Program-made: the position numbers and the translations under genes
Part shown: in pieces, positions 1 to 10,837 of the stretch
Layout of the letters: every line of letters begins with the position of its first letter
Position numbering within the stretch: the stretch's first letter is position 1
From: Lophium mytilinum
Taxonomy: Eukaryota; Ascomycota; Dothideomycetes; Mytilinidiales; Mytilinidiaceae
Direction of reading: 5' to 3'
NCBI GenBank assembly: GCA_010093605.1
Contig: MU004190.1
Span: 1,054,001-1,118,000, forward strand
Length of the DNA stretch: 64,000 bases
Notes under the pieces: model-generated
Told to the model about the DNA's origin: nothing
The model's input: only the letters and a program-made list of their open reading frames with translations
Database searches by the model: none

Positions 1-1350
1 CGAAGACCCTCCTCAAGCGCCGCTACCTTTCTCGCCACGAAGAACCCTACTCTCGAGGTCAGCCTACCATGGGATGAGAAGCTATACGAGGAGTTGAAGA
101 CGGAAAATGAGAAGGAACTGGAGGCCATCCAGAAGGAGGAGGACGAGGCGGCAGAGAAGGCTGGTGAAACGGAGGTGCAGACAGCTCGAGGAAAGCGGGC
201 AGAATGCTATACACGCATCGGAGACAAGGTATGAAGGTCACTTTGGATTTCTATCTGACTAGACGCTGATCGTGTCTCCCTAGGAGAAAGCCATTGCAGC
301 ATACGAAGCTGTGTTCGAAAAGACCGGCATTCTAGGCACGAAGATCGACATCGTGCTCGCCATAATACGTATCGGGCTTTTCTTCGGGGACAAGATACTT
401 GTCAAGAAGACGGTAGAACGCGCAGGGACACTAGTGGAGAGCGGTGGTGACTGGGATCGTCGAAATCGCCTCAAGGCATACCAAGGGCTACACCTCCTCA
501 CCGTTCGATCGCACGCCCAAGCCGCACCGCTTCTGCTCGACAGTCTATCTACCTTCACTAGCTACGAGCTTTGCAACTACTCCGCTCTTGTCATTTACGC
601 TGTCCTTGCTGGTTCCGTGTCATTGAAGCGAGTCGACTTCAAGTCGAAGGTTGTGGATGCACCGGAGATCAAGGCAATTTTGGGTGATGGGGATGAAAAG
701 TCATCTGCGCTATCTGGGAAGACGTCTGCAGGTGCAGGCGCTGGCGACGAGGAGATGCAGGACGGGCCTGCTTCTTCTGCAACCCCGCACGCAGCTGTCA
801 ATCTGACTACCATCGGTCAGTCGCAGGCAGAGCAACAAGATGCTGAGGCGCCTGTTGATTTCACGGGGCTTGCCACGTTGGTTGGTAGTCTCTACAACGG
901 AAACTACAAAGACTTCTTCGGCGCTCTGGCATCAGTCGAGGATGCGTTTCTCAGCCAAGACCGATATCTGTACGAGCATAAGAGTTGGTTCGTGCGTGAG
1001 ATGCGACTAAGAGGCTATCAACAGCTTCTCCAGAGCTACAGAGTGGTTGGCCTGACCAGCATGGCCAATGACTTCGGAGTGACCATTGATTTTCTGGACA
1101 GGTATGTTTTCGACCTATACCTTTCCTATTCCTTCCGCCCGCTAATGCAGCAACTAGGGACCTTGCCAAGTTCATTGCCGCAGACAGGATACCATGCACC
1201 ATCGATCGTGTCAAGGGTATCATCGAAACCAACAGACCAGACGACAAGAACAAGCAATACTCAGACGTGGTCAAGCAGGGCGATCAGCTCATCACGAAGC
1301 TTCAGAAGTACGGACAGGCGGTCCGATTACGGGGAAGTGAGAGGGGATAG
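1..1350 (+). CDS. RPN7: 26S proteasome regulatory subunit Rpn7 (5' partial)
   Basis: This is the PCI-domain subunit of the proteasome lid that helps assemble the 19S particle. The 5' end lies outside the window. Visible exons are 1..228, 284..1101 and 1158..1350, with introns 229..283 and 1102..1157 (GTATGA/GTATGT donors, TAG acceptors). The protein reads WDEKLYEELKTENEKEL, then TRIGDK-EKAIAAYE, then GTKIDIVLAIIRIGLFFGDK, which is the TPR-like Rpn7 core. The PCI region follows and its last segment, after the second intron, is DRDLAKFIAADRIPCTID. The stop is TAG at 1348-1350. An acidic, alanine-rich insert around residues 200-225 of the visible part (between IKAILGDGDEKSS and VDFTGLATLVGSLYNG) is less conserved. 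The identification comes from these family-specific stretches and is firm. The first bases, before about position 37, may belong to an earlier exon or an intron boundary. Confidence 0.93.
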
Positions 1351-2158
1351 GCGGGCAATTGGCTACAATAGTAGAGCATGCAGCACAGAGCATACAAGCG
1401 AGCTTGTAAAATGTAGACATAGACCAGCAATGCATCCACGCACTAAGACTCTGATTCGGCAGTGAGGCTCCTCACGGCGCAATGTCGAGATACTTCTAAT
1501 CTGTGTAGTTTGATTAACAGCAAGGTACCACTTTTATACTGTACATGACTCCGTATAAGGTCGGATGTCTCCGCTGTCTAGGTGGGGATTTATACACCAT
1601 CTCACCGTTTGCTTACCGCAACTTTAATCTGAGGTAGGTGCGCAAATCGGACACCGCCATTCTCCTTGTGAGATACATCCATCTCACCAACCCTCCGTTC
1701 CTCCATCATCATGTCCTGATCCCCATACGATCACTCCACCATCATTTTGCGGAGAAGCAGCAGGGTGGGGAGATGGCGCCAGGCGATAAGATAGTCGCGT
1801 CCATGCGCTCATCAACGAGAGCGATGGAGTCATACAAACAAACGGGCCGCCGCCACTTCAATATCAATGCATCACCGAAGCCAGTCTTGACTCTCCACGT
1901 GGGAGTACGAGGTAAATAATATATTCAGCGAATTCCCCCGTCTCTCCCCGAAAACCCCCATCCCACCCTAGAGAAAAGCATTGCGGGGCACGCGTTCCGT
2001 CCGCGCGGGAAAAAAAATATTGCCTCAATTCCAGCGCAGAGAAAAAGCAACCCTTGGGAGAGATATACTAAAAGCTGGGGTTTGCTCTAGATTCGACCGC
2101 CAGACCTGTCCTCCTACCTCTTCTTATCTCGTCTGGACTGAGAACGCAGTCCCGCAAT
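1351..2158. other. intergenic region, RPN7 to ALT1
   Basis: The first half holds the RPN7 3' end and the second half the promoter of the aminotransferase gene. It contains a C-rich stretch at about 1936-1970. An open frame at 1638-1919 shows no family signature and no coding bias. I see no RNA gene. Confidence 0.6.
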
Positions 2159-3732
2159 ATGTCCGCCACCGCCACCGTTCGCGCTCTCTCGTATGAGAAT
2201 ATCAATCCCCATGTCAAGACCGCGAAGTATGCCGTCCGCGGCGAACTGGCCGTGAGATCGGAGGAATACCGAGCCAAGCTGGCCAAGGGTGAGGGGAAGG
2301 ATTTGCCCTTTGACACTGTCATTGCAGCAAACATCGGAAACCCGCAGCAATTGGACCAGAAGCCCATCACCTTCTTCCGACAGGTCGCCAGTATCATGGA
2401 GAACCCGGAACTTCTCGAGAAGGAGGAAGTGCTAACAAAGGGTCTGGGATACAAGCCGGACGTGGTTGCGAGGGCTAAGAAGCTGCTTGCGGCGGTCAAG
2501 AGTGTGGGGGCATACAGCCAGAGCCATGGCGCTCCGGCCATCCGAGAGAGTGTTGCTAAGTTCATTGAGCGTACGTCTGCGAAGTTAGGTTGGAGAGTTA
2601 CAATGCTTACATCTTAATCTAGGACGAGACGGATACCCAGCCGAAGCTGAACATGTCTACCTCAGTGCCGGTGCTTCTTCAGGCGTCAACACCCTCCTCC
2701 ATATCATGTGCTCTAAGCCCGAGAGCGGTATCCTCGTTCCAATTCCCCAGTACCCTCTATACACTGCTACACTAGCCGTCCTCGATGCGCGTGTGGTCCC
2801 ATACTACCTCGACGAGAGCCAGGCATGGGGCACCAATCTCGGCGAGATCAAGAGTGCGTACGATAAGGCCATTGCCGAAGGAACCGACGTGAAGGCCATT
2901 GTCATCATCAACCCAGGCAATCCCACAGGCGCCAGTCTCCCTGCCGAGGATATCAAGTCGGTTTTGGAGTTTGCCGCCGAGAAGAAGCTTGTCGTCATGG
3001 CAGACGAGGTCTACCAAACCAACGTCTTCCAGGGCGAGTTCATCTCTTTCAAGAAGGCTCTCCGTGATCTCCAAAAGGAGGTCCCCAAGAAGTTCGACAA
3101 CATCGAGCTCGCGTCGCTACACAGCGTGTCGAAGGGCATGGTCGGCGAGTGTGGACACCGTGGCGGCTACTTCGAGCTCATCGGCTTCGACGAGAAGGTC
3201 GCGGCTGAGATTTACAAGTTTATCAGTATTCAGCTGTGCCCGCCCGTCATGGGCCAGTGCATCGTCGAAATGATGGTAAACCCGCCGAAGGAGGGCGAGC
3301 CAAGCTACGAGCTGTATAAGCAGGAATACGACGGTATCTTTGATGGCCTGAAGAAAAGGGCGTATGCGCTCTACGAGGCTTTTAAGCAGATGGAGGGTGT
3401 CAGCTGCAATACTCCTGCTGTAAGTTGATACTTGACTGGTCTATTCGATTTACTCGGACTAACGAGGTCTCAAGGGCTCCATGTATCTCTTTCCCACCAT
3501 CACCATACCCGAGAAAGCCATTGCCCAGGCCAAAAAAGAAGGCCGCGAACCCGACGACTTTTACTGCTTCCGTCTACTCGACGCTACAGGCGTCTGTGTC
3601 GTCGCAGGCTCCGGCTTCGGCCAGAAAGAGGGTACGCTGCATTTCAGGACGACGTTCCTGGCCCCCGGCACAGACTGGGTGGGTAGGATCGTGAAGTTCC
3701 ACAAGGAGTTCATGGATGAGTTCAGGGACTAG
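2159..3732 (+). CDS. ALT1: Alanine aminotransferase (glutamate-pyruvate transaminase)
   Basis: This PLP enzyme (EC 2.6.1.2) interconverts alanine plus 2-oxoglutarate with pyruvate plus glutamate. Exons are 2159..2570, 2623..3419 and 3475..3732, with GT-AG introns of 52 and 55 bp. The N terminus carries the family signature NIGNPQQLDQKPITFFRQV. The PLP fold follows with SAGASSGV, IINPGNPTGASL and MADEVYQTNVF. The Schiff-base lysine sits in SVSKGMVGECGHRGGY. The last exon holds the C-terminal substrate-binding stretch GFGQKEGTLHFRTT with its conserved arginine. Length is about 488 residues, normal for the family. The N terminus is short and not clearly a mitochondrial presequence, so a cytosolic form is likely. 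The start codon is the first ATG in frame after a pyrimidine-rich leader. Confidence 0.95.
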
Positions 3733-4745
3733 AGGCCTCGAATTCTGACGTGGCTTAGATGATTCTATGATTCATGAAATGTTGCATTGCGGACGGGATG
3801 GCTCTAGCGGCGAAAGGGAACCGCGATATATAGAGACTAGAACGAAATGAAATCTCGACTCTCGATGGAGCGATTGATATCATGATAAGCGTTCACCTCG
3901 GAAGTGATTGAGTTCGGCATGGGTGCTCGGAAGGGGCAGGATACGCTCCGGGTATCACGTGAACATCGCCGCGATTATACAACGATTCTCTGCCAACGTC
4001 TACGACTACTTGCTTACTACTTCTACGTCTTTTCTTAATGCTATGGTAATTAGTCGGATACAGTTAAAGGCGCGAGTCCTCCAGTCGTCCTACCTAATTA
4101 GATGAGTCTGTGAGACGCGTTGACGCTAACCATTCCCAGGAGGTCAAGATTCATCGCAGAACGCAGGAACAACTCAAATCCAACTTCACTCCTCTCTTCG
4201 CCATCCCTGACCATCTTTTTTGGGAATCATGAATCTCGAATTTAGCATTCAGACCTTGAAGTCTTCGCCCTGGAAGTAGGCTCAACGATCTTGTAAGACC
4301 GGTGGGAATTACTTTCTGACGTGCAGAACGGATCTTCGACGTCAGCCGCACATTGGCACTCCAATAACGCCCCTCACAGGGCCGTTAGGTCGCTCACTAA
4401 CTTTTCCTCTACTGATGAACTCTCCAATAACAGATAAGGAACAATGCTGAACTATCTTTTGGAGTTTTTGCGGGCCAATCCTTATCGAAAATAGCTAACG
4501 GCTGACTTTTAGGGCTTACAATGACTTGGTTGATGAAAGTCCCATGCTTGGGAGCGAGCTAGTGCTAAATATGATGGGGGCCAAAAGGTATACTTTTAGA
4601 AGGAGTCCTTGAAGTCCCTCTACCCCACTCCACAAGCTCTTTTCCAATCTACAACCCATCGAGGCTAGTAGGTTGTCTTTTATTGTGATAAAATAAACCT
4701 CTTATTCCAACTTCTCTTCAGTATCGCATCGGCATTTCGTCGATC
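3733..4745. other. intergenic region, no gene seen
   Basis: About 1 kb between ALT1 and the GMC oxidoreductase. Short open frames on both strands lack any recognisable motif. The last 70 bases before 4746 are AT-rich and are the likely core promoter of the GMC gene. A short match to a conserved 5S rRNA loop near 3905-3930 was examined and rejected. Confidence 0.55.
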
Positions 4746-6398
4746 ATGTCCAAAGAAACAACATTTGATTTCGTTGTTGTCGGAGGGGGAACAGCTGGTG
4801 TTGTGGTAGCCTCCCGCCTCAGCCAAAAGTTCAGCGTTGCCCTCGTCGAAGCAGGCCCAAACGATATACTCAACCCACACATTACAGACCCTAAAAGCTT
4901 CCTGATGCTCATAGGAGATGGTATTCTCATGGACTACTCAAGTGTTCCTCAAAGCCACTGCGACAACCGAAATATGACCCAATTTGCGGGTCGCGCCGTC
5001 TCTGGATCTAGCGCGGCCAACATGGGGGTTTGGACAAGAGCGTCAAAGACCGACTATGAGGTGATAGCGGAAAAAGCAGGCCATCGGAGGTTCACGTTTG
5101 AAGGGTTGTTGCCTTATTTTAAACGTACGGAGCATTTCTGGGATACTGCGGCGGATCCCAAATATCATGGCTTCGACGGGCCAATCCACACAACCGCTGG
5201 CCGGAAATATCCAATGCGTAACATATTGCAACAGTCTTTCTCCGCTAGGGGAGTCGAGACGAATCCGGAGCCTTCCGATGGCGACCCGACAGGCCTCTCA
5301 GCTGTCTGCCAGAACTTTCGAATAACATCGAGCTCTGACTCGACAAGACAGCATAGCGCACGGGTATACGACCTCTCTCGAGTGCACGTGCTAGCTTCCA
5401 CTTTCGTTAGAAAAGTGATGTTTCAAGAGGGTAGGGCAACAGGTGTCGAACTTCTCGACGGCAACCAACTGCTCGCTCGCCGTGAAGTCATCATCAGCTG
5501 TGGCGCCTACAAGACACCTCAATTGTTAATGTTATCAGGAATCGGTCCATTATTAGAGCTATCTAAACATTTCATTCCCCAAGTCGTAGACTCTCCTGAA
5601 GTCGGCCGCAACCTCTTTGACCACAACTCCCTTGTCCAATACTACCAACTCCGCCGCCCGGAGAAAGGCTTCGCCCTCCCTTTCACAGGCACTGCAAAGC
5701 CCGAGTACGGACAAGGCGCGCCATCAGACTTCATCGCCTTCCAAGCTCTCCCAACCCCAGACCTCAAAGCCGCCCTCGCAGCAGACGACCCCACTATTGA
5801 CGATCTCCACCCACATCTCCGTCCGAAGCGCTGCCACCACATCTCAATGGTCTTCTACAACCCCCTAATTGCCCCACCTGACTACAGTTCTCACCTCGGA
5901 GGCCCCTTAGATGGCACTCACATCGCCCTCATATCCCTCCTACTCCTCCCCACCTCCCGCGGCAGCATAACCCTCCCCTCTACCGACCCAACAGCACACC
6001 CTATCATAGACCCAAACTACCTCTCCACTTCCGCGGACCGCTACTCCCTCCGCACCGCCGTGCGCCGCAACTTGCAGCTCGCAGAGACCGAGCCGCTCGC
6101 CAGCGAACTTGTAGCAGAGACGCCGCCAGATGGATTCCCGGCGCTAACGTCCCGCTCCAGCGACGAGGAAATTGATGCTAGGATTAGCAAGTTTTGTGGA
6201 ACTATTTACCACGCCCAGGGCACGGCGGCGTTGGGGACGGTATTAGACGCTGAATTTAGGGTTAAGGGAGTGAAGGGGCTGAGGGTTTGTGATGCGAGTG
6301 TACTGCCGGAGGCTGTAGGGGCGATGCCGCAGGCGACGATTTATGCGCTGGCGGAGTTGGCAGCGGAGCTCATTGGAACTGAGAATGGGGATGAGTGA
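4746..6398 (+). CDS. GMC-family FAD oxidoreductase
   Basis: Intronless 550-residue glucose-methanol-choline oxidoreductase. The FAD-binding Rossmann motif is at the N terminus (VVVGGGTAGVVVASRLSQ, residues 10-27), followed by an FAD-ribose glutamate region (VALVEAGPNDIL). The second GMC signature is GRAVSGSSAANMGVWTRAS, near residues 83-101. The C-terminal domain has YHAQGTAALG with the first catalytic histidine, then GLRVCDASVLPEAVG. The second catalytic position, normally His or Asn, reads Met (GAMPQATIYALAE). There is no signal peptide, so an intracellular enzyme is likely. The substrate cannot be told: candidates are alcohols, aldehydes or a pathway intermediate. The first ATG follows an AT-rich promoter. 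Confidence 0.9.
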   Translation: MSKETTFDFVVVGGGTAGVVVASRLSQKFSVALVEAGPNDILNPHITDPKSFLMLIGDGILMDYSSVPQSHCDNRNMTQFAGRAVSGSSAANMGVWTRASKTDYEVIAEKAGHRRFTFEGLLPYFKRTEHFWDTAADPKYHGFDGPIHTTAGRKYPMRNILQQSFSARGVETNPEPSDGDPTGLSAVCQNFRITSSSDSTRQHSARVYDLSRVHVLASTFVRKVMFQEGRATGVELLDGNQLLARREVIISCGAYKTPQLLMLSGIGPLLELSKHFIPQVVDSPEVGRNLFDHNSLVQYYQLRRPEKGFALPFTGTAKPEYGQGAPSDFIAFQALPTPDLKAALAADDPTIDDLHPHLRPKRCHHISMVFYNPLIAPPDYSSHLGGPLDGTHIALISLLLLPTSRGSITLPSTDPTAHPIIDPNYLSTSADRYSLRTAVRRNLQLAETEPLASELVAETPPDGFPALTSRSSDEEIDARISKFCGTIYHAQGTAALGTVLDAEFRVKGVKGLRVCDASVLPEAVGAMPQATIYALAELAAELIGTENGDE

Positions 6399-7118
6399 GG
6401 ATCGAGAGAGCCCAGCACGGTCGACTCTAGATCGAATATTAGCTAGTGGAAATGTGAGTGGTGGAGATGAGCTGGCGATGATGTTCAGCGCTTCTGTGTG
6501 CTAATGCTTCGCGCAGTACGAGAACGATGAAAGGTACTACTGAGGGTTGGATTGGTGGTGATTCCCATCGGGTCCCCTAGTCCTCAGCGGCCTCCTCCCT
6601 ATGTACCCAGAAACCACGGAGTCGGGTTCAATATAGGCGAAACAAGAATTAATAAAAAATACAAAGTGCCTTGGGCGTGGTTCGAACCCCGTACTCTCCT
6701 AACAGCACAATGAGCGTATAGGAGGTGAGACCGAGTTTACAAGTGCAGCTGGAGTTGCTCCCGTGCATCCCGCGCGATATCTTGGGTAAGGATGAGGGGA
6801 GGCTCAGTGCAAGTGTAGAGCTGTGACTGATTCTGCTCGGCTGTAAGAGAGTAGGGAGTGGAAGTGCCTCTAGGTGCTTTGATTGGTGGACCGGCGAAAT
6901 AAAAGGGTATTTGTGGTATGGTCAGCATTCATTGTGATCGGGGGCGATGGGTATGGGTGAATGAATATGTTAGCGGTTCTGTATGGAGGGTGGATGGGGA
7001 CTGGGAATGGAGGTAAGTGAGATTGAAGTGCCTAGTATACCATTCCCGTTACCTTGGTTAAGCGTGTATTCGTGGCCTTGATTTCTTTCGCTTTCATTTC
7101 ACCAGTCCGATCTTCAAG

Positions 7119-7285
7119 GCTCTCTTCTTCTCCGCTCTCTTCTTCTCCGCTCTCNNNNNNNNNNNNNNNNNNNNNNNNNNNNNNNNNNNNNNNNNNNNNN
7201 NNNNNNNNNNNNNNNNNNNNNNNNNNNNNNNNNNNNNNNNNNNNNNNNNGCTCTCTTCTTCTCCGCTCTCTTCTTCTCCGCTCTC
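7119..7285. repeat. 15-bp minisatellite interrupted by an assembly gap
   Basis: Unit GCTCTCTTCTTCTCC, with two full units plus a partial unit on each side of the N run. The two flanks are not in register for the given gap size (the 101-base offset is not a multiple of 15), so the gap length is probably an estimate. On the minus strand the repeat is a purine tract rich in GAGAA. Confidence 0.9.
7155..7249. other. assembly gap (95 N)
   Basis: A run of 95 undefined bases inside the minisatellite. The true copy number of the repeat is unknown. Confidence 0.99.
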
Positions 7286-7910
7286 ACCTCCTGACTCCAT
7301 TTTCACCGATTTTCAAACCCTACGATAAGCTTCCTCTGCCTGTTACTTCCTACATCTTGATGACGTGCACTTCATATGTTCCTTCTTGTGTCAACATGGG
7401 CCACTGTCAGGGAGTAGCGGTGGGGGCAGGCACGTGTATACAGCCTCACCTTTCTCCAAACCTCTTCTCTCCTACATCATCATTCATACAATACATCATG
7501 TACATGGCCTACAGCTTGTTCCGTGACAGCACTTCTGACTCTGAAGAGCGAGCAATGTGGCTACCGATGTCGTGCAGCGACAAACGGGTTGTATAACGAG
7601 ACATTTAATAGGTGATAGCTAGAATGGAAGACTGTGTATAGCTGTCCTACCGGCTACATTCGGTGACTTGAACTGACACATCTACAGGCACGTGGCCACG
7701 ATTTCGTTTTGCCAGATGTTCGTTGAAGCGGCCGGGACAGCGCAGAGAGTAGGAAACTATGAAGTTACGAGTGAGCAAGTGGCGAAGCAAAGGATGTTTT
7801 TTAAGCAGAGAATAGTAAGTTAGTCTTTAGTCTTAAAGCATAGATTACTCTCAAACCCTCAGCACTCCACAAAAGAGTTAAATACTAGTATCTAACCAAA
7901 TACTACAGCA

Positions 7911-8645
7911 ATGTCGTTTTCGGAAGATCCGCCCTCTGGAACACCCTTTCGCCTTGAACATCACATTATCGACGTACTAGTAAAGATCGATGGACATCCC
8001 GTCATGGAGCTCTCCGCAACGACAGTAACACATGGCTGTGAACACTGCGGTCAGATATGGGGCGGCAATATCGGCGATGGCTACGAAGGAGGAATGGCGT
8101 CGCTACATTTCGGAAGTCCTCCTGGGCACGTCGAATATCCCGACAGCCAGGCTCCAAAGTTTCTAGGCTTGTTCGTCGAATCAGAAGTCAACCAAGGTCT
8201 CCGAATGACGTTTGAGAAGCGAGAGGTCACCTGCAAGAGATGCGGAGAAGCTCTAGAGCGTAACGCTCCACATTCTAATCTCGGAGCTATAACGATACAA
8301 ACGAAAAATATCGGCTCCGCAATGAATCCGACAGCGCAGCCACCGCGTCGCCGGAGAAATGTGAGAGATTCACCACCGCCTTGCGAGAGGAACTGCTTGA
8401 TCACAGCGCGGAAAGACCTTGAGGAGATGGAGATTGAGGTGAATAAGCATATAAAGAATGTCAAATACTACGAGGCAAAGCTTGAGGGGATGCCGGCCAG
8501 CCAGCGAGGTCCAGAATCGGCGGTGTGGTTCTACCTTATCAAGGCGCGCGACGATTCGAGGAAGTGGCTTGAAGATAATGAGGGAGTTGTGAGAGAGTTA
8601 AATGGGAGGCTGACTGCTTTACGGCATGGGGAATTCGACGAGTAG
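7911..8645 (+). CDS. Cysteine-rich CxxC-x3-W protein, function unknown (244 aa)
   Basis: Intronless and not assigned to a known family. Residues 20-52 form a hydrophobic hairpin followed by HGCEHCGQIWGG (C43, C46), and a second pair follows in VTCKRCGEALE (C108, C111). Together these could make one zinc ribbon. A basic linker (PPRRRRNVRDSPPP) separates this from a C-terminal half rich in E, K and D (about 165-235) that looks helical and coiled. The first cysteine pair with a trailing tryptophan resembles units in the two minus-strand genes at 10838-11566 and 12248-13390. No signal peptide or membrane segment is seen. Zinc binding is inferred from cysteine spacing only. Confidence 0.75.
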   Translation: MSFSEDPPSGTPFRLEHHIIDVLVKIDGHPVMELSATTVTHGCEHCGQIWGGNIGDGYEGGMASLHFGSPPGHVEYPDSQAPKFLGLFVESEVNQGLRMTFEKREVTCKRCGEALERNAPHSNLGAITIQTKNIGSAMNPTAQPPRRRRNVRDSPPPCERNCLITARKDLEEMEIEVNKHIKNVKYYEAKLEGMPASQRGPESAVWFYLIKARDDSRKWLEDNEGVVRELNGRLTALRHGEFDE

Positions 8646-9194
8646 CAGCCTGAGACTACTAAATTATGCAGCGGACGGAGAAATCTATAATTGCCTGAGA
8701 AACGTGATGAGCGGGAAATCTAGGCTTCCAAAGTTCGGTACAAGGAGCACTGAATCCATAGTTGACTCGGAAGGCCTAGGCTACCCGTTGAGCACCTAGG
8801 AGCCCCATACCCCTTGGGGCGGTTATATAGCCACAGCTGCGCCCACAGATAGTCCACTATGCAAACAATCGCCAATCCCGCATACTACCATGTCACGTGA
8901 CCATTCTTAATAAATTCCGAAGTTTGCGAAGCCGAAACCTCAAAGTTGTTCTCCTCGAAAGCTGTCAAGTGATCCTAGGTGATTAATAAGCTTATTTCGA
9001 ATTCGTATTAGCCGTCTATCAGAAAACTGGGCATGTATTCTGAGCATTGGCTGTCACGCGCGGTCTCCACCATCTCCCCATCAATACCCGCCACCGGTAT
9101 CTTGAGAGCTACACGGACCCAGATCTCAATTCCACAACCTTAGATTAGGAGTCTTGGGAGGAGCATACAGGGACTTTTGCGGAAACCCTGAAAG
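8646..9194. other. intergenic region, no gene seen
   Basis: Contains the terminator of the upstream gene and the promoter of the F-box-like gene. I see no RNA gene and no open frame with family features. Confidence 0.55.
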
Positions 9195-10232
9195 ATGGCA
9201 TCCCTCCTGACCCTACCTCCCGAGCTGCGGCAGGCAATCATCTCGAACTCTCTATCAATCGAATATAAAAAGACGAAAGACCAAAGGTTTCACATCTCGA
9301 CTCCGTTCCATGCCGTGTGCAAGCTTCTGGAGGAGGACATCAAAAAGAGCATCCCAAGTTGGCTACCCGAACCAGCCACTGGCTGCCTTGCCCCAATTCG
9401 GAAAATTGGAGATATGTATTGCGTCGAAGACATCAACAATCACTTCGTCAATATCGCAAAATCATCGAATCGCACTTGGACCGGTATACAGGAGCTCAAT
9501 GTTCAACTTGTGAGGGACGAAGGTCTCGAAGGCTTTATAGAACATGGTTTATCGGGACAGCATGGCTGGCCTTACGCGTTCTATATACTATCGTATATGA
9601 TCCATAACGGCATACGCAACGTCATTCGCGGCCCACTCGTTCTTCCTGAAAGCGTTGAAGTCATCAAAGTCGATCTCACGATACCCCCGAAAGCTTGGGC
9701 ACTGCTGAACATACTTGGCCAGCCGCACTTGGACGTGCCGATGCAAATGTTCACAACGCCAAGACCGGGGCAAGAATCTATGTCCGGGCAGAGCTTATTC
9801 TGGCGGACGCTTTTCAAAAAAGTTCATGAATTAGTTAATCATATTCGTTATGCTCCTAAAAGAGCGCGAAACCTGTCAGTTGAGATCGTGGGAACAGCAC
9901 CAGAAAGTCAACTTGAAGTAATAGCTCAGGAACCAGACTGGAGCCTCATTTGGAAGCTCCCTCAAACCTCGCAAGTGCGCGGGCCTCCCATGCCTGTCGA
10001 CTTTTCCAAATTTGTGAAGAATGTTCGAGCCAAAAAAGCTGAAATGGTCCTCGAAGAGGAGAGGAAGCGAATCCTCGAGGCAGACGAAAGAGCGATGAGA
10101 GCAAAGAGACAGAAACAGGAGCTGGCAAAGAACATGGGCGAGAAGGCAAGGCGGCGGAAGGAAGAGACTAAGAAGAGGAGGAAGGAGTGGGCCCAGAACA
10201 TGGCGGAGATTCGGAAGAAGAAAAGGGAATAG
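9195..10232 (+). CDS. F-box-like protein with basic coiled-coil tail, function unknown (345 aa)
   Basis: Intronless. The N terminus, MASLLTLPPELRQAIISNSL, matches the LPPELR-type opening of fungal F-box-like proteins that bind Skp1, although the rest of the F-box is poorly conserved. The middle (about 100-260) has no recognised family. The last 85 residues alternate K, R, E, A and M (for example RKRILEADERAMRAKRQKQE) and would form a long charged helix, ending in a lysine-rich stretch that could act as a nuclear localisation signal. A role in substrate recruitment to an SCF ligase is possible, but it rests on a short N-terminal motif. It lies among lineage-specific genes. Confidence 0.7.
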   Translation: MASLLTLPPELRQAIISNSLSIEYKKTKDQRFHISTPFHAVCKLLEEDIKKSIPSWLPEPATGCLAPIRKIGDMYCVEDINNHFVNIAKSSNRTWTGIQELNVQLVRDEGLEGFIEHGLSGQHGWPYAFYILSYMIHNGIRNVIRGPLVLPESVEVIKVDLTIPPKAWALLNILGQPHLDVPMQMFTTPRPGQESMSGQSLFWRTLFKKVHELVNHIRYAPKRARNLSVEIVGTAPESQLEVIAQEPDWSLIWKLPQTSQVRGPPMPVDFSKFVKNVRAKKAEMVLEEERKRILEADERAMRAKRQKQELAKNMGEKARRRKEETKKRRKEWAQNMAEIRKKKRE

Positions 10233-10837
10233 TGAGAGCAAGAGAACAAGAGGTATGGATAGCTTGTCTGACACTACTTGAGACATATCGATTTATTTCC
10301 GAAAAGACTAAAGCACGAACTCTGAGCTGCAACCGCATACGCATTTGCGTTAATCCACTCCGGTTCTCAGACGCAGCAGACACAGGTGTACAGCGGGATC
10401 ACAAGTATGAACATGGACTTACCACTACTCAGGCTTCAATCTTGTTCGCTCCACATCACTGGCAGGACTGGCCAAACTAGCAAATGTTCGATGAGCTAAG
10501 AGACACGTTTTCTGTACTAGACTGATTCCGACGGTGTATTCAGATCTCCAGAATCCCATGGGCTGACCCCAACCAGTTATGACACATGTGCCTAGAATTT
10601 CGCCAAACACTCCTCGTAAGACTTCTCTAGGAGTGCATATATTTTTTAGTGCTTTAGTGACGTTCTTTGAAGTGTACACAACTCATTGAAAGCGGATTAT
10701 ATCGGTAGTCAAAGGTGAGTCATCACACATAATATTCAAGATCCCTGAATTGCTCTCTATTGCTGTCGCTAGATTGCGAAAGGAAGAGTGATGTGCCACC
10801 TACATAGCCAGCCTAGTAGATTTCACCAAGCCTCCTG
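10233..10837. other. intergenic region, no gene seen
   Basis: Lies between the 3' ends of two convergent genes. Short open frames carry no motif. Confidence 0.5.

Larger units (their letters stand above)
6399..7910. other. gene-poor region with a simple repeat and assembly gap
   Basis: No convincing gene. It contains the 15-bp tandem repeat and N run described separately, and a box-B-like GGTTCGAACCC at about 6678-6688 followed on the minus strand by a T run. That element does not fold into a full tRNA. The open frame crossing the N run is an artefact of undefined sequence. Confidence 0.55.

Noticed and set aside
1638-1919. 93-codon open frame upstream of ALT1
   Set aside because: Lies in the promoter region and shows no protein features.
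3890-3960. Minus-strand match to a conserved bacterial-type 5S rRNA loop (CCCATGCCGAACTCA)
   Set aside because: The match is about 15 bases only; the remaining helices of a 5S rRNA and a terminator are not present, and it does not resemble ascomycete 5S genes.
6650-6750. tRNA-like element with a box B (GGTTCGAACCC) and a T run on the minus strand
   Set aside because: The T stem does not pair in either orientation and no matching 5' acceptor strand or D arm is found.
7054-7596. 180-codon plus-strand open frame
   Set aside because: It crosses the N run and the minisatellite, so its openness is an artefact.
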